DNA of 64,000 nt from Dendrobium chrysotoxum (lineage: Eukaryota; Streptophyta; Magnoliopsida; Asparagales; Orchidaceae), in NCBI GenBank assembly GCA_019925795.1, contig CM034298.1, positions 51,610,365 through 51,674,364 of the forward strand, read 5' to 3'. The notes under the pieces are model-generated. The model was not told the origin of the DNA. It made no database searches and saw nothing but the letters and a program-made list of their open reading frames with translations. A program made the translations under genes and the position numbers. Shown here piece after piece: positions 50,809 through 63,383 of this stretch. Within the stretch, counting starts at the first letter, position 1. Every line of letters starts with the position of its first letter.

Positions 50809-50936
50809 GTTTCGTTTGAGATGACTTTCTCACTGTTTCTTAAAACAAATTTTTAGTACGAAAATTTTTTTAACTAAAGATTTTTTATTTGGAAGCTCCT
50901 TTAGAAATCAATAAAAAAGCTGTCCCAAACGAAGCC
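50809..50936. mobile_element. Tourist-like MITE, family T copy
   Basis: A palindrome with arms GGTTTCGTTTGAGATGAC and the complement of GCTGTCCCAAACGAAGCC. A TWA duplication is not evident here. Confidence 0.7.
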
Positions 50937-51510
50937 TCACTCATAAGCTCACCAATAAAATTTTTATCTGTACAAATTATATATTATATTTACTTTAAGA
51001 TCAGTGCAATATAAATCTTCTGTATATAGCACTAATCTCAAAGCAGTCTTTTTTTTTTTTAAATGAAGCTGACACTTTCATGGACATGGCATTAAATAAT
51101 GGGCCAACTGGTCCAGTTTGGTTGGAAATAGCCAGCTCAAGACTTTTGTTTTCAGCTGGGTTCTTTGGCCCGGTTGTAGTTATAACTTTGATTGGTTTTG
51201 TAGTATTCTACTGTGACTCTGTGGCCCACCAGTTAGAACACAATATTATTTTTTTACAAAATTATAAATTCTATTCATATATTTTATGATTTATTATTTG
51301 TCATTTGAAAATAAAAAAAATAGTTGGCACAGTTGTAAGTTAGAAATTTTAAAAGTTATTCTTAATTTTAGACATTGATTCTATCTACATTAGATTTGTT
51401 TTATACACTCATCATTTAAAAATAAAAACTATCTTTATAAAATGACCTATTAATTTTATTAGGTTAACAAAATCTAATAATCTCTCGAAATTAATAGAGG
51501 AGAAATGTTA

Positions 51511-51966
51511 GGGGTGTAAAAAAGAGTTAATTGGTTTGATTTAGATCTGACCTGAAATTAATCTATTTGAATCCAATGAATCTGCACCTGACCCGTTTAA
51601 AAAACAAGTTAGAAAGTTAGACCTGAATCGGAATTACTAGCTATCTGGATGACGTGAACTCAACCGAATAATTCATTTTAATTTTAAAAAATATTATAAC
51701 GTGTCAACTATAGAGTTTATTTTAATTGATAAAAAAAAAGAAGAGCATATCAACAAGTAAAAGAATTCAAGGAAAAAAAATTTAAGCAAGTCAATTTTAG
51801 GTCAAATTAAATCGGGTTCGCATGTCAACTCGAAACTGACCCGCTAATTAAATGGGTTAAAATTCCAGATCCGAATCCAACCCGTTCATCAAAAGATCAA
51901 TATGAACTCAAATTTTTCGAGTCGGATTTGAGTCAGACTTATTGAATTAGATCATCTACCCTTAAG
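51511..51966. mobile_element. Degenerate hAT-type MITE, relative of the 4771-5337 element
   Basis: It begins TTAGGGGTGTAAAAAAG and ends ATCATCTACCCTTAA (weak inverted ends). Inside, GACCCGTTTAAAAAAC, CGGGTTCGCATG and CAACCCGTTC echo the subterminal repeats of the intron copy. It lacks the CG-rich core, and an 8-bp duplication is not clear. Confidence 0.5.
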
Positions 51967-52880
51967 AAGAGTGCAATTTCAAAATCTAATTTGGGATTAA
52001 CATGTAATATTATTTTTAAAAATAAAAAAAAGAAAAATATAATTTTTAAAAATATATAAGATAGTTGTGTGATAATTTATTGTTGAAATTAACCCTAAAA
52101 GTTAACGAGATCATGAAAATTAAAATATTATATTTTCATTGTCAATAAATCAAATGTCAAAGAATGAGGAATAATAAAAGTGTACCAAAGTAATTTTGAA
52201 ATTATAACTAATTCTATTACTTTCAAATATATTGCTTTCATTGAAATTATTTTATTAATGAGCCCCCATTGATATATATATTTTTTATTTTATATAATAA
52301 CCCTTTGGAAATTACAAAATTGAATATGTCTATTTGGGCAAATTTAGAATATGCCCTTCACATCCTGATTGCATATTTCAGCTAGCTCTATTTGGAGTCA
52401 TGCATTTACAAAGATTTATGATTATTATTTTTGTCCCTTTCCAAAGGAAAATAATCATAGAGTTTGATCATATCCACTCCACTAATTCTCTATGACATAA
52501 AAATAAAAACTAAAAAATAAAAATTATATTAGAATATCCTCATATAAATTATATTAAATTAAATTAAAAATAATTAAATTTATTTTAAATTATTATAATA
52601 TTAACTTTATATATATATATAATACTAATTTTAAAATAAAAAAAATAAATTTAATGATTTTTTTAAATTCATTTTGATATAATTTGTATATATATATATA
52701 TATAAGTTATTGAAGCCAGCTAAGTCCACTTACTTTATATGTACTCAACAGCCATTCTATCAGTTCTTTCAATAATGTTGCTATAATTATTCTTTCATTT
52801 TGGAATTTTTGGACTTATAATTCAATTATAATAGCTATGGGTGGGGCCATTATTTTTCCAATAGCTCTTAATTTTGTTCT
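51967..52880. other. Very AT-rich, no gene recognised
   Basis: Short TA microsatellites at about 52607-52620 and 52686-52704. No coding signal. Confidence 0.45.
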
Positions 52881-53745
52881 ATTTTTATTTGAAATTGAAC
52901 ATTGATATATTTTTACTCAGGAGTTTGATTTATGTGATATGTAAATTTATAATCTATTGGTTAATTCTTATAAGTTTTGAAAGATTGTATCATGTGAGGT
53001 TGATTCATACGGACTTTAGAAGGTTGTAATCTCTAGAATTTGAAAAGATGCAACTTTTGCAATTGAGCTTTCGTTTGGGATAGCTTTCTTTTTGCTTTCT
53101 AAAGTAATTTTCTAATACAAAAATTTATTGTTCAAGAAATTCTTATACTAGAAAGTTGCTTTAGAAAATAGTTAAAAAGCTATCCCAGATGAATCCTAAA
53201 TCCTCAATTATTTTAAGCTTTGTAACACCCCTTTATAGTTATGTATAAGGAGGCTTTCTCCAACATTTCTAAGGATGAAGAAACAAGAGCTCTTTTTCTC
53301 GTATCTTATTTCTTAGGCTTAAGATTTTTCTAGGGTTTAGATGTTTACGGTGATATAGTGAAGGTATTGATTCGAGTTTGTTGGAAAAGCCTTTGTTGTG
53401 TGCAAGTCATGTTCAATAATCTTTATATCTTGGAAGACAGAAACTCTTGATATCCTTAAACACATACCGCGAAAGTGATATCCTTAACTAAAGGTTTAAT
53501 TTCCTTAACAATATTAATATTTACATTGATAATACTAAACTTGTTCATTTCATTTATTTTTTTATTTGTGCACAATATTTCATTAAACATAATCTTTTTT
53601 TAAAGAGAAGAACAAGTTTCCTTGAAAAGTTTGACATTTTAGTTATTTTTATGTTATTTTTATAAATATTTCCTTGTACTAACTTTATGGTCCATAAATA
53701 GTAATGATGGAGACTACATGCCTCAACATTGTTCATTCTAAGAGT
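52880..53745 (+). mobile_element. Probable 5' LTR of a Ty1/copia element
   Basis: It is followed by TGATACCAGAGCC (53753-53765), a tRNA-Met-type primer-binding site. It has TATA-like and GAAAGATTGTATC / GAAAAGATGCAAC phrases of the kind seen in copia LTRs. A Tourist MITE sits in it at 53067-53196. The outer end is a guess. Confidence 0.45.
53067..53196. mobile_element. Tourist-like MITE, family T copy
   Basis: Arms GCTTTCGTTTGGGATAGC and the complement of GCTATCCCAGATGAATCC. Flanked by TGA and TAA, a duplication with one mismatch. Confidence 0.75.
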
Positions 53746-53752
53746 ACTAATG

Positions 53753-56700
53753 TGATACCAGAGCCATCATATAAAATTCAAGCCCCTGATCACTAATCTT
53801 GTCATAACAGATGCAGGCTCTATTGAGCTACAACAAGAAATAAAAATAAAATTCAGTTATTTAAATTCCAATATATGGTAATATAAGATGTTATTTTATA
53901 TGACATTATTGAATCTTATGAATTTTCAAATAAAGTATTGTCCTACTCTGAGTAAAGATAAGCTAGATGATCAAGTTGTGAATGTTATGGATGCATTGAA
54001 GCATTATGACTTCTTATGCATAACTTATATTTTGAATAGCTTATTTAATGGGTTGTATAATTGTACAACTCTGAAAAATTAGCTAAGGATTTATTTTAGT
54101 CTTTTAACCATAAATATAAGCTAGAGGTTTTTAGTTTTTGAATGTTAAGATGGTGGACTCCAATAGTATGATAATTCAAGAATAAGAGCTCAAATAATTC
54201 AACCTAAAATTTGTGCTAAGAGAGTGGTTCTAAGTGAATTTTTTTTAATAATTCTTTTTTCTCAAAATCTATCCATTGCATGGAAGGACTTTAAAAATAA
54301 TTTAAATCACAAAAAAATGAGATGATTGTTTAAGAGCTTGTTTTTAGATTTCATATTTAAGAAGAGAATAGAGGCTAGGAGAAGAGGTCTCCAATATTGT
54401 TATCTTCAATACTACAAGTTAATATGGTGGTGCATGGATAAACGTAGAATCTATAAGAAATATAGATTCAAGAGAAGTGATTTAATTGTAGGCTATCATA
54501 AAAGAATAAGATTAAAGAGTTCAACATAGTGGACACCATCACTCAAAAGGTTTCGAACATTAGTTTACGGATTGTAGTCTCTAGGATTAATATAGTTAAT
54601 TCTAAGACCATGAAGAACAAATAGTTGGGGTCCATATGAGGACCTAAATGTAGAATCTATAAGAAATATAGACTCAAGAGAAGTTATTCAATTGTAGGCT
54701 ACCATAAAAGAATAAGACTAAAGAGTTCAACATTAATTTACATATTGTAGTCTCTAGGGTCAATATAGTTAAGTCTTATCTAAAGGAGTGGTAATTATAT
54801 AATGGGGCCACATGTCCTCTATGTTTTGATAGAGTTGTACTCTCTAACTTCATGATTTTTTGATGCTGCGGAGAAGTTGTATATGGGATACTTCAAAATT
54901 TTGTGATCAAGGTTTAAGGAGCCATATTCTTTAAGATGGCATTAGAGAAACTAAATAGAATATTTCATGTGACTAAAATTAAAGGAAAAATCTTATTTCT
55001 TGGACACATTGAGTGATATGGCACAAGATGCCCATCAATGCCTAGAGCAAGAAGGAAATAAAGAAGATATTAGGATTAAGGATAAGGGGCAAAGGAATAT
55101 AAATTAATTTTGATTTTACATTTATGTGTGTGTAAATATTATAATAAATTATGTTATGAAGATTTTAAGTTGTAGTAGTAATTATAAAGTTAAAATATTT
55201 TATTTAAATTTTGAATTTTAAAAATTCAAAATTTTAAAAATTTGGATTTTAGATTTTTAAATCTTGGAGGGAATGAATACTTTTTTATGCACATGTTTAA
55301 TTAAATGAATTAATTCAAATTAAACATGGGACCCGTGCATTATGGGCCAACCAAGACAAAAAGGTGAGAGTAAATATTAGAAGTTACAACACACACTCTC
55401 TCTTACTTTAGTGTGGCGGTCCTCCTCTCTCCTTTTCCCTCCTCTTATAAGCCTAATGGAATGAAGAAAAAAAGGATTATCATTGAATTTACAATTTTTG
55501 GAGTTTATGCTAGCAAGAGGAGGCTTCGTGGGAAGTTCTCAATTGAAGAGGTTTGGTGATCTCTTGAACCTTACTTATTTAATGAGCAATAACTATATTG
55601 TATCTTTGATTTTTAAAAAAAATTCTTGCTACATGACTTTTCTATAATCACTCCCTCACCATCCCATGCTCATTTTCCAACAATCTTCTTATAAAATCTC
55701 ATCCTAAACTCTACTTAAACACTCGGGCAACCTTAGATTAAATCTAACCAACTTAGTTTCTAAACCCAACCAATCAAAATTCATTAAAATTATATGAGAA
55801 TATCCAAAATTATTCTTAAGACATGCCTCCTTTATTTTTAATCTTTCCCAAGTCTTGGAGTTCCCACCATTTAATGCCCTTAAAGCTTAAAATTCAATTA
55901 TCAAGATTTGACTAGATTCCCAGCACATTTGCATATCATCTTCCCTTTGTATGAAACTCAAACACCACTCAATTTCAAACCCTTCTAAAGCTTACACATC
56001 ATTCCTAATACATTTTAGAATCCTACAAGCCCAACTCAATGACCCATCAAGGGCTAAACCCTTACTGGTCACACCATTGAGCTGGCATGGTTTTAAGAAG
56101 ATCTTTATGTCCTAGAAAATAGCTTTTAGTAAATCTTTTAGTAAATAAAGAGTGTACATACTGAGGGGATATGCAAAGGATATTTTATGAAAAATGAATG
56201 TAATTTCTATAAAATCAAAACCTATAAATAAGAATGAATAATCTTTTGTTTCTTGGCCTATAACTTATGTCATGGATAGTAGGACATGTTAATTATGCTA
56301 ATTTATATTAATTAATTAAATTGGATCACATATCATATTTCATATTCTCCAAATTTAAGTGTGAAACTTTTGTTGCAACAAAATTAGCATGCTCATCATT
56401 CCAAGGAATTGAAATAAATACTAAACCTCTTGTTTTGATTAATGGTCATATTTGGGATTAAAATTTTATTTAAATTAGTGATGGTGATAAGTACATTATT
56501 ACTTTTTTCAATGATAATCTAAAGTATTTTATGTTAATATACTAAAAATCAAAGATGATATTATAGAAATTTGTTCTTTTAATGGTTGAATATGAGAACT
56601 AGCATAATAAGAAGATTAAATTATTAAGAAGTGGCATTGATGGGGAGCATGAAACATCATATGTTGAGTTTTGTTACTATATGAGGTCACACATCCTAAT

Positions 56701-58665
56701 CTACGCAATCTAATGAAGTTACAAAAAAATAAATATTGCACTTTAAAGAAAATGAAGAATACATACAAGATTGGCTACTTTTCCTCAAAAAATATATGGG
56801 GAAGCCATTTTGTTGGCTAATTAAGTTTTCTTTAAAGGGTCCTTGAAAGAAATAACATAAGACATCTTATTTGTGGAGTGAAATGAAGGCTTCTTTGAAA
56901 CACACACAAGTATGGGGGAGTCCTGCCATAGTAATTGTACCCACATCAAAAAACATGAAGATATGTCCAAAAATGATTGATTACTTCTTCATCAGCTCTA
57001 GACACAATCTTGATGCTTATCAGCTCCTTATGTATGGATCTAAAAGACCTATCATTCACATGAATATGATAATGGGGGTTAGTATTGCTTTATTCTTTAA
57101 ACATGTATTTCCTAGTGAATCAAAAGAGTACATATTGTGTTTGTCCAAACAAGCGTGTTAGGTTATTGAAGTGAATAATGAGGAATAAGAATATGGGAAT
57201 GAAGTTAAGAAGGCTAAAGAAAATAATGAATGAAGGATAAAAAAAAAGTCTTTTGGTTAAGATTTTCTAATCATCATGTTGTAGGTAAGATCTCAAACTT
57301 ATAAATAAGTTGTAAGCTGTATTAAATCTTTTTGGTGGAAAGAAGCCATAAAGATCCAACTTTATTTCATCTTATTGATTCATATTTGGGAACTAGCAAA
57401 CTTTGCATTAGGAAGCAAAGAATAATGATCTACATGTATTTTTAATAGAAAAATGAGGTAGATAGAATAATTGATAAGTATAAGGTCAATTATATTAAAG
57501 ATTAGAAATTAAAAGAAGGCCTTGGTTACTTTTACTCATATTCTCCTATAAATAAAACATGCTGTATAAAAATAATATTGGTGATTATAAAGTTATAAAA
57601 TCATAAAGTTTGTTAATAGACATGAAAATAAATTTTCTTAGTAGATATTCTAAGGAAGGAATCTATGTAGAGTAAACTGAAGGCTGTGAAACTATAAGAT
57701 AAGAGAACACAATTTATAAATTGATGAAGTCTTATATAACATAAAATAATGGGGCAAGAAAATTCATGATTACATATTGACGAATAAATAAATTGTGATT
57801 AATGTGTATATGTCAAAGATATCAAAGATTTTTATTTCATTCTATAATTATCTGTAAATGATATGGTTATTATGGATAATAAATATCTAATGATTAAATT
57901 TATCAAAGGCATGATATGCATGAGCTTCAACATGATGAACATGGAACTAATTAATGAAATATTTGGGATAGAAATCACAAGGTCATTTAATGGTCTCACA
58001 TTAACTTAGTCACACCATACTGACAATATACTTGACAAAATTAACGAAGATTATTCTAAAATTGCTAAAACTCTCATTGATTCATGTCATCATCTATCCA
58101 AGAATAGAGGAAAATGTGTCTCTTATGTGGAGTGTAATAGGGTCATAATCATTCTAATGTACCTAATGAGTTGTGTAATACCAAAACTTATCACCATTGT
58201 TAGTAGATTAAGAATGCACATGAGGAATCCAAGAGCTTGTCACTAGAAATAAAAAATAAGAGTTCTTAGTAACTTAGGGCATACACATGAATATATATCT
58301 TGCTTTTCTTGAAGTATAAACTAATGCAAGTTGGATATCTGAGATAAAAGACTCTAAATTTACTAATTAATAAATATTCGCTTTGGGAAATGTAGTTATG
58401 ACATGAAAATCCTTCAATTAGATGGTCAAAACTTAAGCGCATACATTGTCAACATACATTGTCAGCATAATATTGTTAAACAATTACTCTCAAGTGAAGT
58501 CATAATAGTTGAATTTGTAAAGTTAAAGAAGAATATAATAGATATGTTAACTAAAAGGTTGAATATATAAATAGTTGAGAAATCATCGAGTAGAATAAAA
58601 CATAAACTCATGAAAGAATCAAGTCAATAAAAAAACTAGAGATCTCAATATCTAGGTTTAGAAGG
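53753..58665 (+). pseudogene. Ty1/copia gag-pol relic
   Basis: Decayed but ordered + strand remains. Gag lies at about 53880-54120 (DALKHYDFLCITYILNSLFN) and on to 54760, where a 130-160-bp unit is duplicated (54445-54605 and 54651-54780). A pre-integrase piece lies at about 54860-55080 (EKLYMG, FHVTKIKG). The integrase core is at about 56470-56860 (KIKLLRSGIDGEHETS) and its continuation at 56871-57161 (SLKHTQVWGSP). RT is at about 57430-58050 (IDKYKVNYIK, YVE-TEGCE, MNMELINEIFGIEITRS-like pieces). RNase H is at about 58290-58610 (DSKFTN, MLTKRLN). Stops and frameshifts are everywhere. The stretch 55100-56280 does not fit copia and is probably a later insertion. Confidence 0.72.
55100..56280. 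other. Non-copia insert inside the copia relic
   Basis: It separates the pre-integrase and integrase pieces. A CT-rich stretch at 55395-55445 followed by a transcript-like segment recalls an LTR R/U5 region, but no ends or target duplication were identified. Confidence 0.35.
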
Positions 58666-58770
58666 ATAACCTAATTATAGAGAGTATATTTAATTACAAT
58701 AAAGATTTTTTTCATATGATTTTCTATAAAGAAAATAGTGGTACATATATAGGTAGAACATTAATCATGC

Positions 58771-58849
58771 CTGTTGCGGGTTAGAATATTTACGGTGGTA
58801 GAGTGAGCAAACTTTTCCTCTTAGTGATGCATGGATATCCAACACACAA

Positions 58850-58911
<62 letters not shown>

Positions 58912-59697
58912 GGTAGTAAAATACCAGATTCTTCTTTATGTGGAAAACTAGAAGAGGGAAAAATCATGGAGCGTCGCCCAAGCGAAAAGATTCCAGTAAA
59001 TTTGAGTGAATTACAAAGGTTGACCTATCCCTTGACTAAGAGGCGGTCAAATTAGAAACGCTTAGAGAGTTAGACAAAGGTTCGGTTATGGTCAGGTGGA
59101 AGTTTGATGGCGTACGGGTAGAAGTTCAACTGATGATCAATGATCCCATGATGGTTGGGTGGAAGTCCAGCAGCGATCGGCGGCTGGACGGTGGTCCGAC
59201 AAAGGTAGGCAGAAGTTTGATGATGGTCAACAGCCGAGTGGAAGTTTGATGGTGGTCAGAAGCTAGGCGGTGGTTCGATGATGGTTGGGTAGAGGTCAAG
59301 CTATGGTTGGCGGCCGGGTGGAAGCCCGATAGTGATCGACGGCCAGGTGATGGTCCGACGATGGTCAGACAAAAGTTCGGTGATGGTTGGCAGCGTGATA
59401 GAAGTCCAGAGAACATCGTGCGGAAGTACGATAATGGTTGATGGCCAGGTGGAAGTCTGGTGGCGATTAGCGGCCGGACAATGGTTCGATAATGGTTGGG
59501 TAGAAATTCAGAGGCGTTCAACAGCTAGGTGGAAGTCCAGCGATGGTCGGTGATCAGGCGGTTATCCGACAATGGTTGGGTAAAAGTTAGGCGATAGTTA
59601 GTTGCCATGTGGAAGTCTGGTGGTGGTCGGTAGTTGGGCGATGGTCTGACAATGGTTAGGCGAAAGTCCGACTGTAGTCGAGGGCCAGGTAGACCCG
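58771..59697 (-). mobile_element. LTR fragment related to the 25-32 kb element
   Basis: It starts TGTTGCGGGTTAGAATATTT and continues ACGGTGGTAGAG, GGATATCCAACACACA and TGTGGAAAACTAGAAGAGGG, parallel to the starts of 25224 and 30524. It contains a GA microsatellite (about 58853-58911). A G-rich array of about 81-bp units (59090-59690) takes the place of the 30-bp array. It is cut off at about 59697, where RT sequence begins. Confidence 0.75.
58853..58911. repeat. (GA)n microsatellite inside the LTR
   Basis: Nearly pure GA run with one AA interruption. Confidence 0.95.
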
Positions 59698-61790
59698 ATA
59701 GCAGTACAGTCCTTTATCAATCTAGAAAGCTATTGCTTCCCCAATTATGGAATCCATCTTTATCTGGTTGTAGCTAGTGTAGGTATCCATGGAGCTCAGC
59801 ATTTGGTGCCCAAATATGGTATCGACTAGTTGGTCAATACGAGGGAGCAAAAAACTATCCTTTAGGCAAGCTTTATTGAGGTCCATGTAGTTCACACACA
59901 TTCTCCAAGCTCCATTAGTTTTCTTAACCATGATGACATTTTCCATCCATGTGGGATAGTGTACCTCTCATATAAATTCAGCTTCCAAGAATTTATCAAC
60001 TTACTCTTCAATGGCTTGTTGATGATTTGGCACAAAATTTTACTTTTTCTAGATAATTGGCTTATATACTGAGTTTATTTTGAGAGAATGTACGATTATC
60101 TCATAGTGAACTTTAGGCATATCTGCTAGACTCCATATAAAAATGTCTTGATTTTTGCATAAAAAATCTACGTATTCTCTCTTCTCCTCCTATGAGAGCA
60201 AAGACCTGACTTACATTATTCTAGAGGGGTACTCATCTGATATGGAGATGTAAGTAAAGTCTTTGACAGGGGAAGACCTCTACGGGACATCCTCATTTTG
60301 AAGGTCAAAATTCTTAATACTTAGATTAATTAATTGGCGTGGTTGGGTGTGTATGAGATAATATGATTGTGTTATTTGTTAATTTTCATGTACCATGCCA
60401 ATCCCAGATGGCGTTAAAAACTTCAGCTTGAGATGCGGAATGAAGGGAACAGCTCCAAAAATTGACTATAGTGGTCTCCCAAAGATAACATTATAACTTG
60501 ATTATGACTTCACTATAATGAATTAGATCGGATGAGTAACATGTCGAGGGAATTCTTTAAGTGTTCCCGGGAGGCTAATCGTCCCTTCTACCAGTACAGG
60601 TCAGTTATCAAACCCACACAATGGTCCTCCAGCTGGCTGAAGCTTTTTCCTAACTAGACCTACACTTAGAAAGGTGGAGTAAAACAGGACATCCACCGAG
60701 CTCCCATTGTCAACTATCATTATTTAACATTGAAGCATAGGTCACCAATCCACGTGTTAATTATAAGTGGATCCTAATGAGGGGTATAAACCCCCTCTAG
60801 ATCGGCATCATCAAAAGTAATAGAGTGGTCAGTATGAACCTTCTTTCATGCTAGCTCCTCATTCGCCATAAGTAAGACTTGGTTAGATAATAACGGACCT
60901 CCAGCTATGGTCTCAATCTCTCCAATCATTTGGCTATTGTTCTGCGACTGTCTTTGTGTCGGTTGCCCCCAAGCATGAGGAGTGTCCTTACAACTAGGTA
61001 GGTTTACTATGAAAAGACTAATGTAGCCTTGTCGGATTAGTCTCTCGATTATCTTCTTGAGTTGTTTGCATGCTTCAATTGTGTGTTCATGACTACGATG
61101 AAAGTGATAGTATTGCTTGTGATTTCATGAGTTTGGCTTTAAAGGGATTTGGTCACTTAACATTTTCTTCATCTGGGTTGGCCATTAGAACATTTGTCCG
61201 AGATGTATTAAGAGGTGTATACTCCTTCTCTAGTTGAGGCTCCTATCAAGATTGTGAAGGTCGAGGGGGTGGGTAGGTTATTACCCCCTGCTTTTTTCGC
61301 TATGACGATGAATCATCCGTGTTCGATGCATTTTTACACTTCCTAGTTGTTTGCTCAAATTGCTTCTTATGAGCATTGATGGCTTCAACTATCGAGATCT
61401 GAGCCTCCACACGATGAATTAGGTCAGCATATAAATGTACTGTATCTCGCATGAGTGCCGAGTAAAAAAGGCCAGGATGAAGCCCTCCAAGGAAAACTCC
61501 TCTTAGTAACTCAAGATCCACCCTTGAATTTATCGAGCCTCGACGGAGAACCTTTGGAAGTATTCTTTGAGTGACTTTTCTTCATTCTTGTGAATCCTAG
61601 ATAGATGGGAAAAGTCATTAACAATTCTTCGATTATCGATAAATTATTTGACAAATAGTTTGGCCAACTTGATGAATATAGGAATAGTTCTGGCTTGATA
61701 TGAGTCTTTTTAAGGTTTATAACTTTACTTGGCACGGAATGCGAGATACTAATCTCACGTGGAAGGGAGGCCAAAATGGAGTTCTTCTTG
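59698..61790 (-). pseudogene. Ty3/gypsy gag-protease-RT relic with internal deletion
   Basis: Minus-strand order: gag (about 61300-61780), post-gag region (about 60800-61100), protease, start of RT, then an abrupt join to the LTR at about 59697. The gag piece LLRGVFLGGLHPGLFYSALM plus MRDTVHLYADLIHRVE matches that at 29.4 kb. The protease near 60690-60720 keeps VDNGSSVDVLFYSTF, and near 60470 YNVIFGRPL. The RT fragment 59722-59946 has WRMCVNYMDLNKA and SMDTYTSYNQI, but ends before the catalytic YxDD box. RNase H, integrase and the rest are deleted. The right end is lost: a SINE-like sequence follows and no primer-binding site or second LTR is seen. Confidence 0.8.
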
Positions 61791-61885
61791 GTTTGTTGGT
61801 TGGGAGTTTTGCACCCAGCTAAGAGGTCCTGGGGTCGAGACTCGCGTATGTATTGTGTATGTATATTTGGGTGATGCTATTAATC
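61790..61885 (+). mobile_element. SINE-like relic, third copy of the family
   Basis: GTTGGTTGGGAGTTTTGCAC, then CTAAGAGGTCCTGGGGTCGA and GACTCGCGTATGTATTGTG parallel the tRNA-like part of the copy at 15439-15577, and here the B-box-like GGTCGAGACTC is better preserved. Followed by a poly-C tract. Confidence 0.5.
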
Positions 61886-61918
61886 CCCCCCTCCCCGCCC
61901 TTCCCCCCCCCCCCCCCG
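61885..61918. repeat. C-rich homopolymer tract
   Basis: Runs of 7 to 15 C broken by T and G. Similar to the tract at 33945 and also placed at an element boundary. Confidence 0.85.
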
Positions 61919-62541
61919 CCTTATAATAATTTCATATATATTGCATGATTATTATTTATCATTGAAAAAATAAATAAATGATAATAATCTAAAAAATCAT
62001 TAAAATAATTTTAAATTATTAAATTTATTTTGAGATAAATATAATATATAAATAATTAATTATAATTATTTTCTCTCAAAATATTATGATGTAATTTTTT
62101 TATATTTATTTTTGTTTCCTTATAAGGGTACACATGCAATTAGCAATTTAATATTGGAGAAATTTGATCTCAAAAATCAATAATTTGAGGATTTAGATGC
62201 TTACATATTTAGATGTCAAATAAATAAAATTTAATCTTTATTAAAATAAAATTTTAAATTTTAAATTACATTATATATATATATATATATATATTATTTT
62301 AATTATATTAATATAAATAATATTTTTAATGTCATTTATTTTTCTAAATTATAAATAATAAATAGGATAATATACCGTTCAAATTTATGATTTTTGAGAA
62401 ACAATCTTCTTTTCAATCATTAAGTCACAAATTCTTTAAAAAAATTTTAAAAATATTGCAAAATAAAACACAAAATATATAATTTAATATATATATATAT
62501 ATATTCTTAATGAATTAATGAACCAACAAATTCTTAAATAA
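61919..62541. other. Very AT-rich, no gene recognised
   Basis: Short TA microsatellites (about 62272-62293 and 62489-62503). Distal upstream region of the SWEET gene. Confidence 0.45.
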
Positions 62542-62921
62542 GATTTTGTTTGGGAGGACAATTTTATAAAATTTTTTGTACTAAAAAACTATTTTAGAAA
62601 ATAATAAAAAAACTGTCTCAAATGAAGCATTAATACATAGCCTATAATGTAACTAAGATTTTGTTTGAGATAGCTTTCTTATTTCTTTCTAAACCGATTT
62701 TTTAGTTAAAATATTTGCATTAAAAAAATTATTTTTAAAAAATAATAAGAAAAGCTATCCCCAAATAATGTCTAAGACTTCATTTGGTACGGCTTTGTTA
62801 CTGTTTCATAGCAGTTTTTTAATACAAAAATTTTAAAAAGCTGCTTTTAAGTATCAGTAAAAAAGCTTCTTAAAGCATCTTTCTAGAAAAAAAATTTAAA
62901 ATTTTTATCCTAAACAAAGCC
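62542..62921. mobile_element. Cluster of three Tourist-like MITEs upstream of the SWEET gene
   Basis: 62542-62630, 62657-62772 and 62776-62921, each between TAA trinucleotides. The second and third abut and share one TAA (62773-62775). Arms are GATTTTGTTTGGGA, GATTTTGTTTGAGATAGC and GACTTCATTTGGTACGGC, with matching right arms. Confidence 0.75.
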
Positions 62922-63151
62922 TAACTGCCTAAATCTCAATTAATAACAAATTCTAAAATAATTTTCTAATATGAGAAAACCTTTTAACTACTTCCCTTTT
63001 TTTCTGCAGAGCTAACCTGTGAAAGCTTAACAAAGGAAAACACACGAGGGAATCGTTTGTGCCAGATTTTTGTCGTTATTACTTCAATAGTTTTAAAAGC
63101 TTTTACCATCTCAAACAGGGGAAATTATACCAGATGTGAACGCAATCAATA

Positions 63152-63228
63152 CCTCTCTCTCTCTCTCTCTTTCTTCATCTCTTCTCCTTCTTCTCCATCT
63201 CTTCTCCTCTATCTATTTCTATATATAC
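63152..63228 (+). promoter_or_regulatory. Candidate core promoter of the SWEET gene
   Basis: A CT-rich tract (63152-63213, including pure CT dinucleotides) is followed by TATATATA at about 63220-63227, some 125 bp before the ATG. This is the common plant arrangement of a pyrimidine patch and TATA box. A GA repeat at 63283-63296 would lie in the 5' UTR. Confidence 0.5.
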
Positions 63229-63349
63229 ATAGCTTTGCATAAGGCCAAAACAGAGTGCTCTGTCGTTTGTCTGATACTCTGCGAGAGAGAGAGAGAGGGG
63301 GAAGAAGTGATTATAGTTTTTGACGCCGTAATTAAGGTGGAATAATCAG

Positions 63350-63383
63350 ATGGAAATTGCGCATTTTATCTTTGGGATTTTCG
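63350..63383 (+). CDS. SWEET-family sugar transporter, exon 1
   Basis: A 34-nt exon encoding MEIAHFIFGIF plus one base of a Gly codon, ending at donor GTGAGT (63384). With exon 2 it gives the N-terminal first transmembrane helix of a SWEET uniporter (MtN3/saliva family), which moves sugars down their gradient across plasma or vacuolar membranes. The sequence most resembles clade I (SWEET1-like) proteins; the clade is an inference from about 23 residues. The start is the only suitable ATG, at the right distance from the TATA box. Confidence 0.85.
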
